Source of the DNA: Armatimonadota bacterium
GTDB lineage: Bacteria; Armatimonadota; Fimbriimonadia; Fimbriimonadales; Fimbriimonadaceae
Length of the DNA: 64,000 nt
Assembly (NCBI GenBank): GCA_023392285.1
Contig: JAEVZK010000011.1
Location: 4,419-68,418, forward strand
Direction of reading: 5' to 3'
Positions 17,741-26,326 of this stretch are shown here, in pieces. Under the pieces are notes generated by a model. That model was not told where the DNA came from. It was given only the letters and a program-made list of their open reading frames with translations, and searched no databases. Each line of letters opens with the position of its first letter. Position 1 is the stretch's first letter. The position numbers were made by a program, and so were the translations under genes.

Positions 17741-19528
17741 ATGTCCGTCATTCATGCTCCTGGCAAGCCACGCTTCACATTCCGGGTTCTCCTGTTCCCG
17801 GGAGTGTTGCTGGTTCTCTTCCTCGCGTTGCTGTTCCGCCTCTGGTATGTCCAGGTGGCGATTGCTCCCGAACTGCGCGAGAGAATCGACAACACCCGAG
17901 AGGCAAGCCGCTTTCTTCCAGCGCCTCGCGGTCTGATCTATGATCGTCATGGGAAGCTGATCGCCGGAGTACAAGATCAACTCGTTCTGACGGCTGAAGC
18001 GGGAATTGTCCTCAAACATCCCGAAGTTCTGCGAAAGGTGGCGTATCTCTTATCGCCGACTGGCTCGGATGAAGAGCGCTTGCTGCGGAAAACGAAGGAC
18101 GGAGTGTATCGGCCAAAGTCCGACACGGCCATTTACGCTGGCCTTCCTCTGAACGTGGCGGCCAAAATCATTGAGAATGCGAACGCTTTCCAAGGCCTAA
18201 AGGTGCGATCTCAGCCAATTCGGTCCTATCCCGATCCGGTGTCGTTCAGCCACATGCTGGGCTATGTTTGGGTGCCAAGCCAGGGTGACCTGGACCGCGC
18301 GAAGAAGGAGGGGAGGCAAGCTGCCGACCTGGTAGGCAAGAGCGGACTCGAGTATGAATACGAGTCACAGCTCATGGGCGTAGACGGGGAAGAGACTTTC
18401 CAATTGACTTCAGACGGCGAACGAGGATCATCTGTGTCCAATCTGCGGCCCACCCCCGGCACTCAACTGGTGCTGAGCATCGACGCCGACCTGCAGAAGA
18501 TCGCGGTCGGAGCTCTCAGCGGCCGTCGCGGAGCGGTCGTCGCAATCGAGCCGGAAACCGGAGAGATCCTTTGTCTGGCGAGCCGTCCCGCATTTGATTT
18601 AAGGCAGTTCAAAAACGGCATCAGTCGCCAAGATTTCGATGCACTGAACAACAATCCCGAGCATCCATTCATCAACCGCGCCACGAATTCGGCGTTCGCT
18701 CCTGGCAGCACGTTCAAGATCGTTACGACAGTTGCCGCGATGCGTTCTGGCAAATTCAATCCGAGCCAGACAGTCTATTGCAGCGGCGGCTATCGCCTGG
18801 GTAAGCAGTTCTTCAGATGCCTCGGGCACCACGGCGCGATCAATTTTTCTACCGCCTTGGAGAAGTCATGCAACACCTACTTCTCAGACCTCGCGGTGAA
18901 GGTCGGGAAAGACGAACTGAGAAAAGCCGCCCTCGACATGGGCTTCTTCTCCAAGTCGGGACTGGATCTGCCCAGTGAGCGCAGCGGACTGATCCCAACG
19001 GACGATTGGCTGCGGCGAGTTGGCAAGAAATGGGTGCCCGGATACACCGTTTTGACTGGCATCGGCCAAGGCGACGTGCTCGCCACGCCTGTTCAGATGG
19101 CTAACTTGGCCTGCTTCGTGGCGAACGAGGGCACCACCTATCGGCCGCACTTGGTCAAGGCTTTCCGTGGGCACAACACGTCCCAGGTCGCACCCGAAGT
19201 TGTCCATCAAGTTGATCTCCCTGCAGGAGACTGGCGTCAAATCAAGGACGCCATGGTTGGCGTGGTCGATCACGGCACCGCTGCCGGCTCCCGAATTCCT
19301 GGGTTGGCATGGGGGGGCAAAACTGGCAGCGCGGAAGTCCACGGCCAAGCCAAGACCAACAGCTGGTTCATCGGCTTCGCGCCCGCGATCCGCCCCAAAA
19401 TTGCCATCTGCGTTATGGTCGAGGCCGTTGGACATGGATCTGAATATGCAGCCCCGATTGCCAGACGGGTTGTAGAGTCTTACTTGAGACCAGCGAGTGC
19501 CTTTTCGAAAAGCTCCAGCGCGCGCTGA
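17741..19528 (+). CDS. Class B penicillin-binding protein (PBP2/MrdA-like)
   Basis: Monofunctional peptidoglycan transpeptidase, 595 residues, with an N-terminal membrane anchor (~13-38) and dimerisation domain (APRGLIYDRHGKLIA at ~61). The catalytic motifs are all present: STFK (Ser323, Lys326), SCN (376-378) and KTG (526-528). The layout fits PBP2 of the elongation machinery better than septal FtsI, but RodA/MreBCD are not adjacent so this is tentative. It starts directly after the PBP1A stop. Its last 49 bases overlap the convergent O-antigen ligase-like gene. Confidence 0.9.
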   Translation: MSVIHAPGKPRFTFRVLLFPGVLLVLFLALLFRLWYVQVAIAPELRERIDNTREASRFLPAPRGLIYDRHGKLIAGVQDQLVLTAEAGIVLKHPEVLRKVAYLLSPTGSDEERLLRKTKDGVYRPKSDTAIYAGLPLNVAAKIIENANAFQGLKVRSQPIRSYPDPVSFSHMLGYVWVPSQGDLDRAKKEGRQAADLVGKSGLEYEYESQLMGVDGEETFQLTSDGERGSSVSNLRPTPGTQLVLSIDADLQKIAVGALSGRRGAVVAIEPETGEILCLASRPAFDLRQFKNGISRQDFDALNNNPEHPFINRATNSAFAPGSTFKIVTTVAAMRSGKFNPSQTVYCSGGYRLGKQFFRCLGHHGAINFSTALEKSCNTYFSDLAVKVGKDELRKAALDMGFFSKSGLDLPSERSGLIPTDDWLRRVGKKWVPGYTVLTGIGQGDVLATPVQMANLACFVANEGTTYRPHLVKAFRGHNTSQVAPEVVHQVDLPAGDWRQIKDAMVGVVDHGTAAGSRIPGLAWGGKTGSAEVHGQAKTNSWFIGFAPAIRPKIAICVMVEAVGHGSEYAAPIARRVVESYLRPASAFSKSSSAR

Positions 19529-21552
19529 CCTTCGGCGATCGCTTTGGAATCTCCAGCGGTACGCCCGACGTCGATCAGCTGCTGCGCGGTTTGCCGAGCC
19601 GATTGCAGTTCTTCCTCAGTCTCCGTGAGCGAGATCGGCCCCCCCTCGCCCATGCTCTTGACGAAAGGCACGGTTATCTCGGCAAAGCGGGTGTATCCTT
19701 CCACGGCGGGCCTTAGGAGCGAAAGGGAAGTTTCCGGGCTCTTCGAAAAGCGCGTTAAATACACTCGTGCCCGGAAGGTTTCAGTTGGAATCTCCTCCGG
19801 CAGCGATCTGATCTTAAAGTAAGGCTTCTCCTCGATCAACAGCATCCGCTCCGCCTGAGCCTTTGCGCCGTCTATGTCGCCCTTTCGATCCAGCACCTCG
19901 ATCATTTGATAGTTAGTGCTTAAATTGTTCGGATCCAGGGCCAACGCGGCACGCAGGGTATCTTCCGCTTCCACAACCTGATCGTTCAGCAGGAGGAGCC
20001 GGGCCAGCGCGCGCAAATATTTCGCGCTAGGTGAGAGCTTCACGGCCATCCTTATATCCGCCACCGAACGATTAAGCAATCCTGCCCGATACCACGCTTC
20101 AGGATCCCCTGGAGCCACGCCTTTAAGAAGGTCGAGCTTGGCCTTGGCGCCCTCGATGTTTCCCGCCGATGCTAGATAACGAGCATTCGCCTCCTCCTTT
20201 CCGACAAAGCCAAAATAGAACAGCCATGCGGTAGACACCGTCGCCACGAGTGCGAGCACCAGGCGCATTCCCTTAAAGGTGAACTCCGGAGCTACTCCGT
20301 CCGCGCTCAGCTGCAGACCGATGCCGAGTAGGAGGAATAAGCTAGCGCCAAATCCGTAATAGTAGAGGTTTGATTCAAGCAATCCGTTGGCGAGGGTAGC
20401 GACCACTGCCGCGATAACTCCCGCCTTGAGGATATTCACTTCCGAAGGCATGGCTTTCATGCCTCTAAACATATAGATCGCCCATGCGATGAGGAGGAGA
20501 AGGCACGCGATCACGGTTTGGACGCCATATTCGACTGCCACCTGAAGCGGGGTCGAGTGGGTCAGCTCTGTGCGCGTGGTGATGCCAGGCTTCGCGCTGA
20601 GGGGTCCATAGCTGCCCGCGCCGTGTCCGATCGGATTCGCTTTGATCAAGGCTGCGGCACCCTTCCAAAGGTTGGTGCGGAAGCCAGCCGACTGCTCCGA
20701 AGTTCCCCCACCGGTGACCCTTCCGAGCGAGGACCCAGAAGGTGAACTGATCTTCAATCCCAAGCCCAAAACCACTAACATCGCTAGCCCGATCGCAGCC
20801 GCCGTTAGAGAAGCTTTACGTCCGGTGCCAGCATAAAAGCCGGCGATCGCGCTAAAGGTGACGAGTGCAATCACTGTGCATAGTAGTCCACCCTTTGAAC
20901 CGGTTAAGAGCAGCGCCAAGTTAAGCAGGAGTAGCCCAAGTCCGTAAAGCATCCTTATTCGCAAGTTCGACTGAAGCGCGAAAAGCGAAAGAGCTAGAAC
21001 AAAACCCACCAACAAAATGCCAGCTAATGCGTTAGGGTTATACCATCCGCCAAAGATTCGCCAGCTCGGGTCGATTGCCTTCATGGAGCTATATTCGAGT
21101 AAGCCGAAGAGAGCGGTAACCACGCAGCCAAGCACGAACGCGGATAAGATGACAACCGGTCCAGCCTTTCGCCCTGCGCCGCCTACAACCCCTAACAGAA
21201 TGACGCCGTAACTGAGCCATTCGCACACATTTGCGGCGCCATTCCAGCGATAGTGGGAAGGAAGAAGAGAAAGTAAGATCAGGGCCTCAAAGCAAACGAG
21301 CGAACCCAAAATCCACGCGTGTGGCACCTGCAGCACATGGCGCTTGACGACCAGCGTAATGAGGGCAGCCGCTCCGATCAGGGTGAGCAAAAAATGTTGC
21401 AGTCCCGCGATTTCAAGTCCGTGAAAAGCGGCAAGAGTAGGGAAGAAGCCTGGCTCCAGTGCGACCGCATCGTTGGCAAGCTGTCCTCCGATCACAGGCA
21501 GCAGAAACGCGAGTACGCTAAGCAGGAGGAGGGGAGGAGAGAGGTTCTTCAT
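19480..21552 (-). CDS. O-antigen ligase/polymerase-like membrane protein with TPR tail
   Basis: A 690-residue protein with about 11-12 transmembrane helices in residues 1-450 and a soluble helical C-terminal region (~470-690) with TPR-like repeats. The Wzy_C/O-antigen ligase hallmark is the extracytoplasmic segment around IKANPIGHGAGSYGPL with the following HSTPLQVAVEYG (~310-345). Such proteins polymerise or ligate glycans on undecaprenyl or lipid carriers at the outer face of the inner membrane. It overlaps the downstream GT2 gene (ATGA) and its 3' end overlaps the PBP2 gene in convergent orientation. Exact substrate is unknown. Confidence 0.85.
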   Translation of the reverse strand: MKNLSPPLLLLSVLAFLLPVIGGQLANDAVALEPGFFPTLAAFHGLEIAGLQHFLLTLIGAAALITLVVKRHVLQVPHAWILGSLVCFEALILLSLLPSHYRWNGAANVCEWLSYGVILLGVVGGAGRKAGPVVILSAFVLGCVVTALFGLLEYSSMKAIDPSWRIFGGWYNPNALAGILLVGFVLALSLFALQSNLRIRMLYGLGLLLLNLALLLTGSKGGLLCTVIALVTFSAIAGFYAGTGRKASLTAAAIGLAMLVVLGLGLKISSPSGSSLGRVTGGGTSEQSAGFRTNLWKGAAALIKANPIGHGAGSYGPLSAKPGITTRTELTHSTPLQVAVEYGVQTVIACLLLLIAWAIYMFRGMKAMPSEVNILKAGVIAAVVATLANGLLESNLYYYGFGASLFLLLGIGLQLSADGVAPEFTFKGMRLVLALVATVSTAWLFYFGFVGKEEANARYLASAGNIEGAKAKLDLLKGVAPGDPEAWYRAGLLNRSVADIRMAVKLSPSAKYLRALARLLLLNDQVVEAEDTLRAALALDPNNLSTNYQMIEVLDRKGDIDGAKAQAERMLLIEEKPYFKIRSLPEEIPTETFRARVYLTRFSKSPETSLSLLRPAVEGYTRFAEITVPFVKSMGEGGPISLTETEEELQSARQTAQQLIDVGRTAGDSKAIAEGQRALELFEKALAGLK

Positions 21553-22442
21553 TTCGAAAACCGTCTCCGAATCGCGTCCAATTTGTTCTTAAAGATGAAT
21601 ACGGAAGCACGCATCGCAATGGCAATAGCCGCTCCACACCACGCGAATGGCCGCCATAAGATGAAGCGTTGCGGAAGCATGTTCTTGGTGTAGAAGCGCA
21701 GCATGCTGCGGTGAAAGCGCCCGATCATCCGATTGGGAACCTTGTCGGTGCTTCGTCCGATTGCGTGGGTTATGACCGAGTCGGGAAAATACAGCACCAT
21801 AAAACCCGCTTTCCACGCACGCCAGCACCAGTCGACGTCTTCGCAAAACATAAAGTATTCCTCGTCGAATCCGCCAATTTGATTCAGCACTTCGCCACGT
21901 ACGTAAAAGGCAGCCCCGCTGACCCAATCGACTTCGCGAGAACGGGTGTGGTCCCAATCCTGCATGAGATAGTCTCTTGTAAAGCGGTTGTTGGGAAAGA
22001 GCTTACCGATTGGGGTATTGCGAAACAGCGCCGCGACGGGGTTTGGAAAACGACGGCAGGAGAACTGCAGTGAGCCATCCGTGTTTAACAGCTTGGGTCC
22101 GATGATTCCCGCCTCCGGGTGCTTTCGAGCAAACGCGAGCAGGTTCGCCAGAGCGCCTGGATGAACCACCGTGTCGGAGTTGAGCGGAAAGACATCGGAA
22201 GCAGTGCGGACAGAAAAGGCGTGGTTGTGTCCCTTCGCGAAGCCGAGATTCGATCGCATTCTCTCCAGCCGAACCCAAGGAAAGTCCGTCTCCACCATAT
22301 CAGCCGAGTGATCTTCGGAATCGTTGTCGACGACGATGACCTCGAAATCTGCCTCCGTTCGCACTCGCTGCAGACTCTCCAAACACGCCCGCAGATCATC
22401 GCGAGTGTTCCAACTGCAAATGGTGACGGCGAGATCAGGCAT
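21549..22442 (-). CDS. Family 2 glycosyltransferase
   Basis: A 297-residue GT2 (GT-A fold) enzyme. N-terminal nucleotide-sugar binding strand VTICSWNTRDDL, VVDNDSEDHS, then the DxD-like NSDTVV (~98) and the acceptor-side EDVDWCWRAWKAG (~190) typical of rhamnosyltransferase-like members. The C-terminal ~40 residues include a hydrophobic stretch. The stop overlaps the O-antigen ligase-like start by 4 bases, so the two are co-translated. Probably adds a sugar to a surface glycan; donor and acceptor cannot be read. Confidence 0.88.
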   Translation of the reverse strand: MPDLAVTICSWNTRDDLRACLESLQRVRTEADFEVIVVDNDSEDHSADMVETDFPWVRLERMRSNLGFAKGHNHAFSVRTASDVFPLNSDTVVHPGALANLLAFARKHPEAGIIGPKLLNTDGSLQFSCRRFPNPVAALFRNTPIGKLFPNNRFTRDYLMQDWDHTRSREVDWVSGAAFYVRGEVLNQIGGFDEEYFMFCEDVDWCWRAWKAGFMVLYFPDSVITHAIGRSTDKVPNRMIGRFHRSMLRFYTKNMLPQRFILWRPFAWCGAAIAIAMRASVFIFKNKLDAIRRRFSK

Positions 22443-22577
22443 GAACGCGATGAGAGTTTACGAGAAAAGCGGTTGCCATTGCGAAAGGCCCTTTCTTTTA
22501 AGGGAAGGCTTGTGGGCCAAGTTAGGATAGTTCCGTCTCCGTGTGTGTAAACCGGCTGTCCTGTGCTAGGAGAATTT

Positions 22578-23468
22578 TTAAACGGGAGTCCAAGGCGGGC
22601 TATAGCCCCTTGCGCGAACGAAGGCAGCCGCAAAGATGACGCCGGAGAGCAGGAGGATGAGGGGCAAGTTCCACTGGGTCATCAGGTGCTTTCGAAGATA
22701 TCGAATGAGACTGCGATGGGACTCCCAGATCATGCTCTTGCGGACCAGTTTTGTGCTCTCTCCGCCGTGATGGAGGATTCTCACCTCGGGCGAATAGAGG
22801 CAGGGGAAGCCTTTACGGCTGAGGCGATATAGCAGGTCCACCTCATTAAAGAAGATGGGGAACTGTTCATCGAATGGATGACGCTCGGAACCCAGTGCAC
22901 ACAGGGCTTCTCTCCGGAACAGGAGGAAGGTGCCCATCGGCTGCGGAGCGATCTGATGAATCTCGTAGTTGAAGCCCGGAAGGCGGTAGGAAGCGAGCGG
23001 CGAGCGTGGAAATAGCTTGCCCAGACGAGTGACGTCTCCGAATATGCCAAACAGAGTTGGAAATCCTCTCACGGAGCGCTGGGTTCTGCCTTTGGAATCG
23101 ATTTGCCGCGCTCCAAGGACGCCAAAATCTGGATTCTCTTCGAGTTTGCGCATGGCCGTGTCTAGCGCATCATCGAGGATTTCGGTGTCGGGATTAAGAG
23201 TGAGGATATATGCTCCCCGCGCTTGCTCAAACCCGTGGTTGTTGCCGGCGGCGTACCCGGTGTTGGTAGGAAGATCGACGAGAACCACTTCGGGAAACTC
23301 CTGCCTGACCATAAGGGCACTTCCATCGGTGGAGGCGTTATCCACGACAATTATTTCAGTTCTTCGAACGCTTGGATGGGCGTAGATCGACTTCAGGCAG
23401 GCGCGAAGAAGGGCCCTGGTGTTCCAGTTCACGATAATAATGCTGAGGATCGGGGGCGCTGGTCTCAA
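22578..23468 (-). CDS. Family 2 glycosyltransferase
   Basis: A 296-residue GT2 enzyme similar in plan to its downstream neighbour: IIIVNWNTRALL (N-terminal strand), VVDNASTDGS (~39), LNPDTEIL (~92, the metal-binding DxD region) and FFNEVDLLYRLSRKG (~205), ending with a hydrophobic helix near 275-290. The start is TTG at 23468; an in-frame TAG lies 6 bases upstream and there is no nearby ATG, so TTG or a later codon must be used. Likely works in the same glycan pathway as the next two genes. Confidence 0.87.
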   Translation of the reverse strand: MRPAPPILSIIIVNWNTRALLRACLKSIYAHPSVRRTEIIVVDNASTDGSALMVRQEFPEVVLVDLPTNTGYAAGNNHGFEQARGAYILTLNPDTEILDDALDTAMRKLEENPDFGVLGARQIDSKGRTQRSVRGFPTLFGIFGDVTRLGKLFPRSPLASYRLPGFNYEIHQIAPQPMGTFLLFRREALCALGSERHPFDEQFPIFFNEVDLLYRLSRKGFPCLYSPEVRILHHGGESTKLVRKSMIWESHRSLIRYLRKHLMTQWNLPLILLLSGVIFAAAFVRARGYSPPWTPV

Positions 23469-23574
23469 CCAGCCCTAGAGCATACAATGTCCGCAAAAAC
23501 AACTGGCCGACAGGGGCGATCAGACAGCCTCTTTCGACCCGGTCCGAAAAAGATTCCAAAGATGGTCATTTTGC

Positions 23575-23766
23575 GAAGATTCTGTCAACACGGGCGAAAG
23601 TCCCGTGCACTACAAAGTTAGTTTCAGCCTAAAGTGGGGTTATCCACATAGTGTACACAAAACCATTGGGGTTGATCTTCCGAAGATTATGCCGGTATAG
23701 TCCCGTCTGTTTGTCCAGGGTCTCTGACTGAGTAACAAGGCACCCGATTAAAGTTCGGGAAGGAGG
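23575..23766 (+). promoter_or_regulatory. Structured 5' leader of the NlpC/P60 gene (candidate cis-regulatory RNA)
   Basis: The 302-base gap 23469-23770 holds no gene but much foldable sequence. GAAGAT (23575-23580) can close a ~106-base domain by pairing with ATCTTC (23675-23680). Inside are a strong hairpin CACGGG-(C)GAAA-type loop-CCCGTG (23589-23607), CAAC with GTTG (23586-23589/23671-23674) and GTGG/CCAC. A second GAAGAT copy (23682-23687) can instead pair with the same ATCTTC, giving mutually exclusive stems as in riboswitch expression platforms. A further hairpin CCCGA/TCGGG (23743-23759) abuts the AAGGAGG ribosome binding site (23760-23766). Not matched with certainty to a known class; the layout loosely recalls c-di-GMP-I aptamers. 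Confidence 0.4.
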
Positions 23767-23770
23767 AAAC

Positions 23771-25039
23771 TTGCCAATCAAGAATCTAACCTTGGGGGCG
23801 GTGCTGGTAGTAGGCACGGCTCTCGCACAGAACCACTACAACACCCATAAGGTTCAAAAGGGCGAAACGCTCGAAAAAATTGCAAAGGTTGCCCATACCT
23901 CGAAAAAGGCACTGATGGCCGAAAACCATCTCAAATCCGATCTCATCAAGGTCGGTCAAACGTTGGAACTTCCGTCTATCGCGAAGCCAATCCTTGCGAG
24001 TTCAGGCTACGCGCCGTATACGCTTCGGAATGCTGACAATGACTGGAAAGTCGCCAACATGTTCCACATGGCTCCCGCCGCAGTGCGAAAGCTCAATCCG
24101 CACGTAAATTGGAAACGGGCGGTGCCTGGAACCAAAATTAGAATTCCGCTTAAGAATGCTTACACGTATAAGTTGGCAAGCATTCCGGTGATCAACTCTC
24201 GCTACGCTAAGGTGATCAAGAGCAACGCAATCATTCGCACCGCTCCAGGTTCTAATGCTCGTCGAATCGGGATGGTCGACGCGGGACGGCATGTGAAAGT
24301 GCTCGACCGCGACACGCACTGGTACAAGGTCAAGTTTGAATACGGCACCGTTGGCTGGGTACGTGGTGATCTCCTTAAAGCAGAATCGATTCCTCCGATT
24401 TATGCTGCTCGCGAGGTGAAAGCAAAGAGCCGAGTTGCGCTAAAGAGCTCAGTCAAGCCGAAAGCTACCTTGGCAGTTCACCGCACCGGACGGTCTTCTC
24501 GTAGCGGTGGCAATCGCCTTGCCATCAACTTGCCAACTGGGAAAGGCGATCTTCTCGAATACGCTTCCTCCTTCAAAGGCACTCCTTATCGCTACGGCCA
24601 GGCATCTCGTTCTGGAACCGATTGCAGCGGCTTCGCCCTTCAAGTGCTACGGCATGAAGGTGTGAAGATGCCCAGGACTGCGGCTCAGCAGTCTCGCAAG
24701 GGCAAAGCGGTGAATCGTGACGGCTTACAGAAAGGCGATTTGGTGTTCTTCCACACGTCTCGCGGCAGTCGCATCAGTCATGTGGGTATCTACATGGGCA
24801 ATGGCAAGTTCATCCATGCGAGCAGTGGCGGTGGCAAAGTCCAGGTGAATTCTCTTAACGAAAGCTATTATAAGAAGCGATTCGCGACCGCTCGCCGTGT
24901 CGTGAAGACGAAAAAGCCTGCGACGAAAGCCGACAAAATGGCAGCTTCGCAAGAGGCGGACAAGAATGCGATGAAGGACGCCGAGAAATCGATCACCACG
25001 CCGGTGAAGGATCCTGAACCAAAGGCTGACAAGTCTTAA
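23771..25039 (+). CDS. Secreted LysM-SH3-NlpC/P60 cell-wall endopeptidase
   Basis: A 422-residue exported peptidoglycan hydrolase. After the signal peptide (ends GTALA-Q, ~20) come a LysM domain (27-69, VQKGETLEKIAK), a second LysM-like segment (83-126), a bacterial SH3 domain (~150-205) and the NlpC/P60 domain (~260-380) with catalytic Cys285 (TDCSGF), His337 (ISHVGIY) and His349 (FIHAS). It should cut peptide stems, typically the gamma-D-Glu-diaminopimelate bond. A Lys/Ala/Asp/Glu-rich low-complexity tail follows. The TTG start is set by AAGGAGG 4-5 bases upstream. It stands alone with its own structured leader and terminator. Confidence 0.93.
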   Translation: MPIKNLTLGAVLVVGTALAQNHYNTHKVQKGETLEKIAKVAHTSKKALMAENHLKSDLIKVGQTLELPSIAKPILASSGYAPYTLRNADNDWKVANMFHMAPAAVRKLNPHVNWKRAVPGTKIRIPLKNAYTYKLASIPVINSRYAKVIKSNAIIRTAPGSNARRIGMVDAGRHVKVLDRDTHWYKVKFEYGTVGWVRGDLLKAESIPPIYAAREVKAKSRVALKSSVKPKATLAVHRTGRSSRSGGNRLAINLPTGKGDLLEYASSFKGTPYRYGQASRSGTDCSGFALQVLRHEGVKMPRTAAQQSRKGKAVNRDGLQKGDLVFFHTSRGSRISHVGIYMGNGKFIHASSGGGKVQVNSLNESYYKKRFATARRVVKTKKPATKADKMAASQEADKNAMKDAEKSITTPVKDPEPKADKS

Positions 25040-25055
25040 TTCGGATTCGGTGAGA

Positions 25056-25086
25056 AATGGGTCGAGTGTCGCTCGACCCATTTTTT
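25056..25086 (+). terminator. Rho-independent terminator of the NlpC/P60 gene
   Basis: An 11-bp stem AATGGGTCGAG/CTCGACCCATT (25056-25066 with 25072-25082), 5-base loop, ending in a TTTTTT run (25081-25086). Confidence 0.92.
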
Positions 25087-25103
25087 ATGGCTGCAGCTTC
25101 CAC

Positions 25104-25131
25104 TTGAAGGTGGAGAATATGCCAGAATAGT
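25104..25131 (+). promoter_or_regulatory. Probable tRNA-Glu promoter
   Basis: TTGAAG (25104-25109), 16-base spacer and AATAGT (25126-25131), placing the transcript start a few bases before the mature tRNA at 25141. Confidence 0.4.
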
Positions 25132-25140
25132 GCTTCGCAC

Positions 25141-25216
25141 GGCCCGGTCGTCTAGTGGTTAGGATGCCGCCCTTTCAAGGCGGAGGTCGCGGGTTCAAGT
25201 CCCGTCCGGGCTACCA
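25141..25216 (+). tRNA. tRNA-Glu (anticodon TTC)
   Basis: Complete cloverleaf of 76 bases with encoded CCA. Acceptor GGCCCGG/CCGGGCT (one G-T pair at position 1-72), D arm with CTAGTGGTTAGG, anticodon stem CCGCC/GGCGG around the loop CTTTCAA (anticodon TTC), and T arm GCGGG-TTCAAGT-CCCGT. It lies between the NlpC/P60 terminator and the convergent Nif3-like gene. Confidence 0.97.
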
Positions 25217-25219
25217 CAG

Positions 25220-26326
25220 TCATGCAATGAGAGGGCGTCCAGCTTCGCCCAGTTTTGGCTCAAACAGCATCCACTCAATCTCGGGAAGTTCCGATCTGAG
25301 CCGTTCTGCGAGCGTGATGCAACCCGGATGCTCGGTGGCATAGTGTCCCGCCGCCATGATTGCAAATCCTTCCTCAGATGCCTCAAGGCCCACGTGCTGC
25401 TTGACTTCTCCGGTCAATAGAGCATCGGCACCGGCCCGTTGAGCCTTCCTCCATTCCGAATCAGCAGAACCTCCAACCACGGCAAGTTTGTTGATGATCC
25501 GTTCCGATTTCCCCCATCCCTGAACCGAGGTTTGAAGACGTCCGGCGGTTGCCGCAACCAAGTCTCTGAAAGCCATCGGTTCCGGTAAGCCGCCGATTCT
25601 TCCCGCTGGCTGCTCGTCTTTTGCGAGGAGGCGAAGAAAGTCGATGGCGGGTTCTTCGTAGGGGTGCACCCGGCGAACTGCTCGCTCGACTTCCATCTGT
25701 TTTGACTTCAGAAGGACCATCTCCACCCGAAGCTCGGGGATACGTTCAATGTTCTCCGGCTTTCCGATCGTGGGATTGGTTCCGGGCCGTCCGCGGTAGG
25801 AGCCGGTGCCTTCACACAAGAAGTTGCACCGGTCGTAATCGCCGATAATCCCGGCACCTGCTTCAGACGCCGCGCCGATAATTTGTTCAGCGGCCTCGAC
25901 AGGCGTGAAGACGACGAGCTTGAGTTGCTCCACCTCCGCGGCGCTGCCAAAAGCTCTGACGTCGGACAGGCTAAACATGTGTGCCAGAGTGTCATTGATG
26001 CCACCTCTGGCCGAGTCCCAGTTCGTATGGGCTGCGGCGAAGTTGATGCCGTTGCGGATCAATTCGATGACCGTGCGACCGGCGTTGGAAGTCGAAATCA
26101 CCGCCGGCAGAGGTTCAAAGATCAACGGATGGTGAGATATCAGCATCTGCGCGCCTTCCTTTGCAGCGTATCGAACTGCGGCGAGAGATCGGTCCAAGCT
26201 GACGACAGCTCGTTCTACCTCTGCGTGCGGGTCACCGACCTGTAGACCAACTCGATCAAAGGAGAAGGCGAATCGCTTGGGAGCGATCCGTTCGAGTGCA
26301 TCGAGAACGTCTCGCACTTTAGCCAT
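25220..26326 (-). CDS. Nif3-like dinuclear metal-centre protein (DUF34/YbgI family)
   Basis: A 368-residue member of the NIF3/YbgI family, often labelled GTP cyclohydrolase I type 2 homologue; the true cellular role is unsettled. Family landmarks: FDRVGLQVGDP (~24), LISHHPLIFEPL (~63, metal-binding His pair), AHTNWDSARGGIND (~97), the inserted PII-like domain (~130-215, including FTPVEAAEQI and HPYEEPAIDFL), and the C-terminal GHYATEHPG (~325) with metal ligands His and Glu. The length with the inserted domain matches the long class. Start ATG overlaps the previous stop by one base (TAATG), so it is co-transcribed with the PLP enzyme. Confidence 0.9.
   Translation of the reverse strand: MAKVRDVLDALERIAPKRFAFSFDRVGLQVGDPHAEVERAVVSLDRSLAAVRYAAKEGAQMLISHHPLIFEPLPAVISTSNAGRTVIELIRNGINFAAAHTNWDSARGGINDTLAHMFSLSDVRAFGSAAEVEQLKLVVFTPVEAAEQIIGAASEAGAGIIGDYDRCNFLCEGTGSYRGRPGTNPTIGKPENIERIPELRVEMVLLKSKQMEVERAVRRVHPYEEPAIDFLRLLAKDEQPAGRIGGLPEPMAFRDLVAATAGRLQTSVQGWGKSERIINKLAVVGGSADSEWRKAQRAGADALLTGEVKQHVGLEASEEGFAIMAAGHYATEHPGCITLAERLRSELPEIEWMLFEPKLGEAGRPLIA

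Noticed and set aside
17267..18019. 250-codon open frame antisense to the PBP1A/PBP2 junction
   Set aside because: Low-complexity Arg-rich translation opposite the Pro-rich linker and two well-supported genes.
23469..23770. ydaO-type c-di-AMP riboswitch before the NlpC/P60 gene
   Set aside because: Gene context fits but the conserved ydaO core sequences are not visible; only a generic structured leader is reported.
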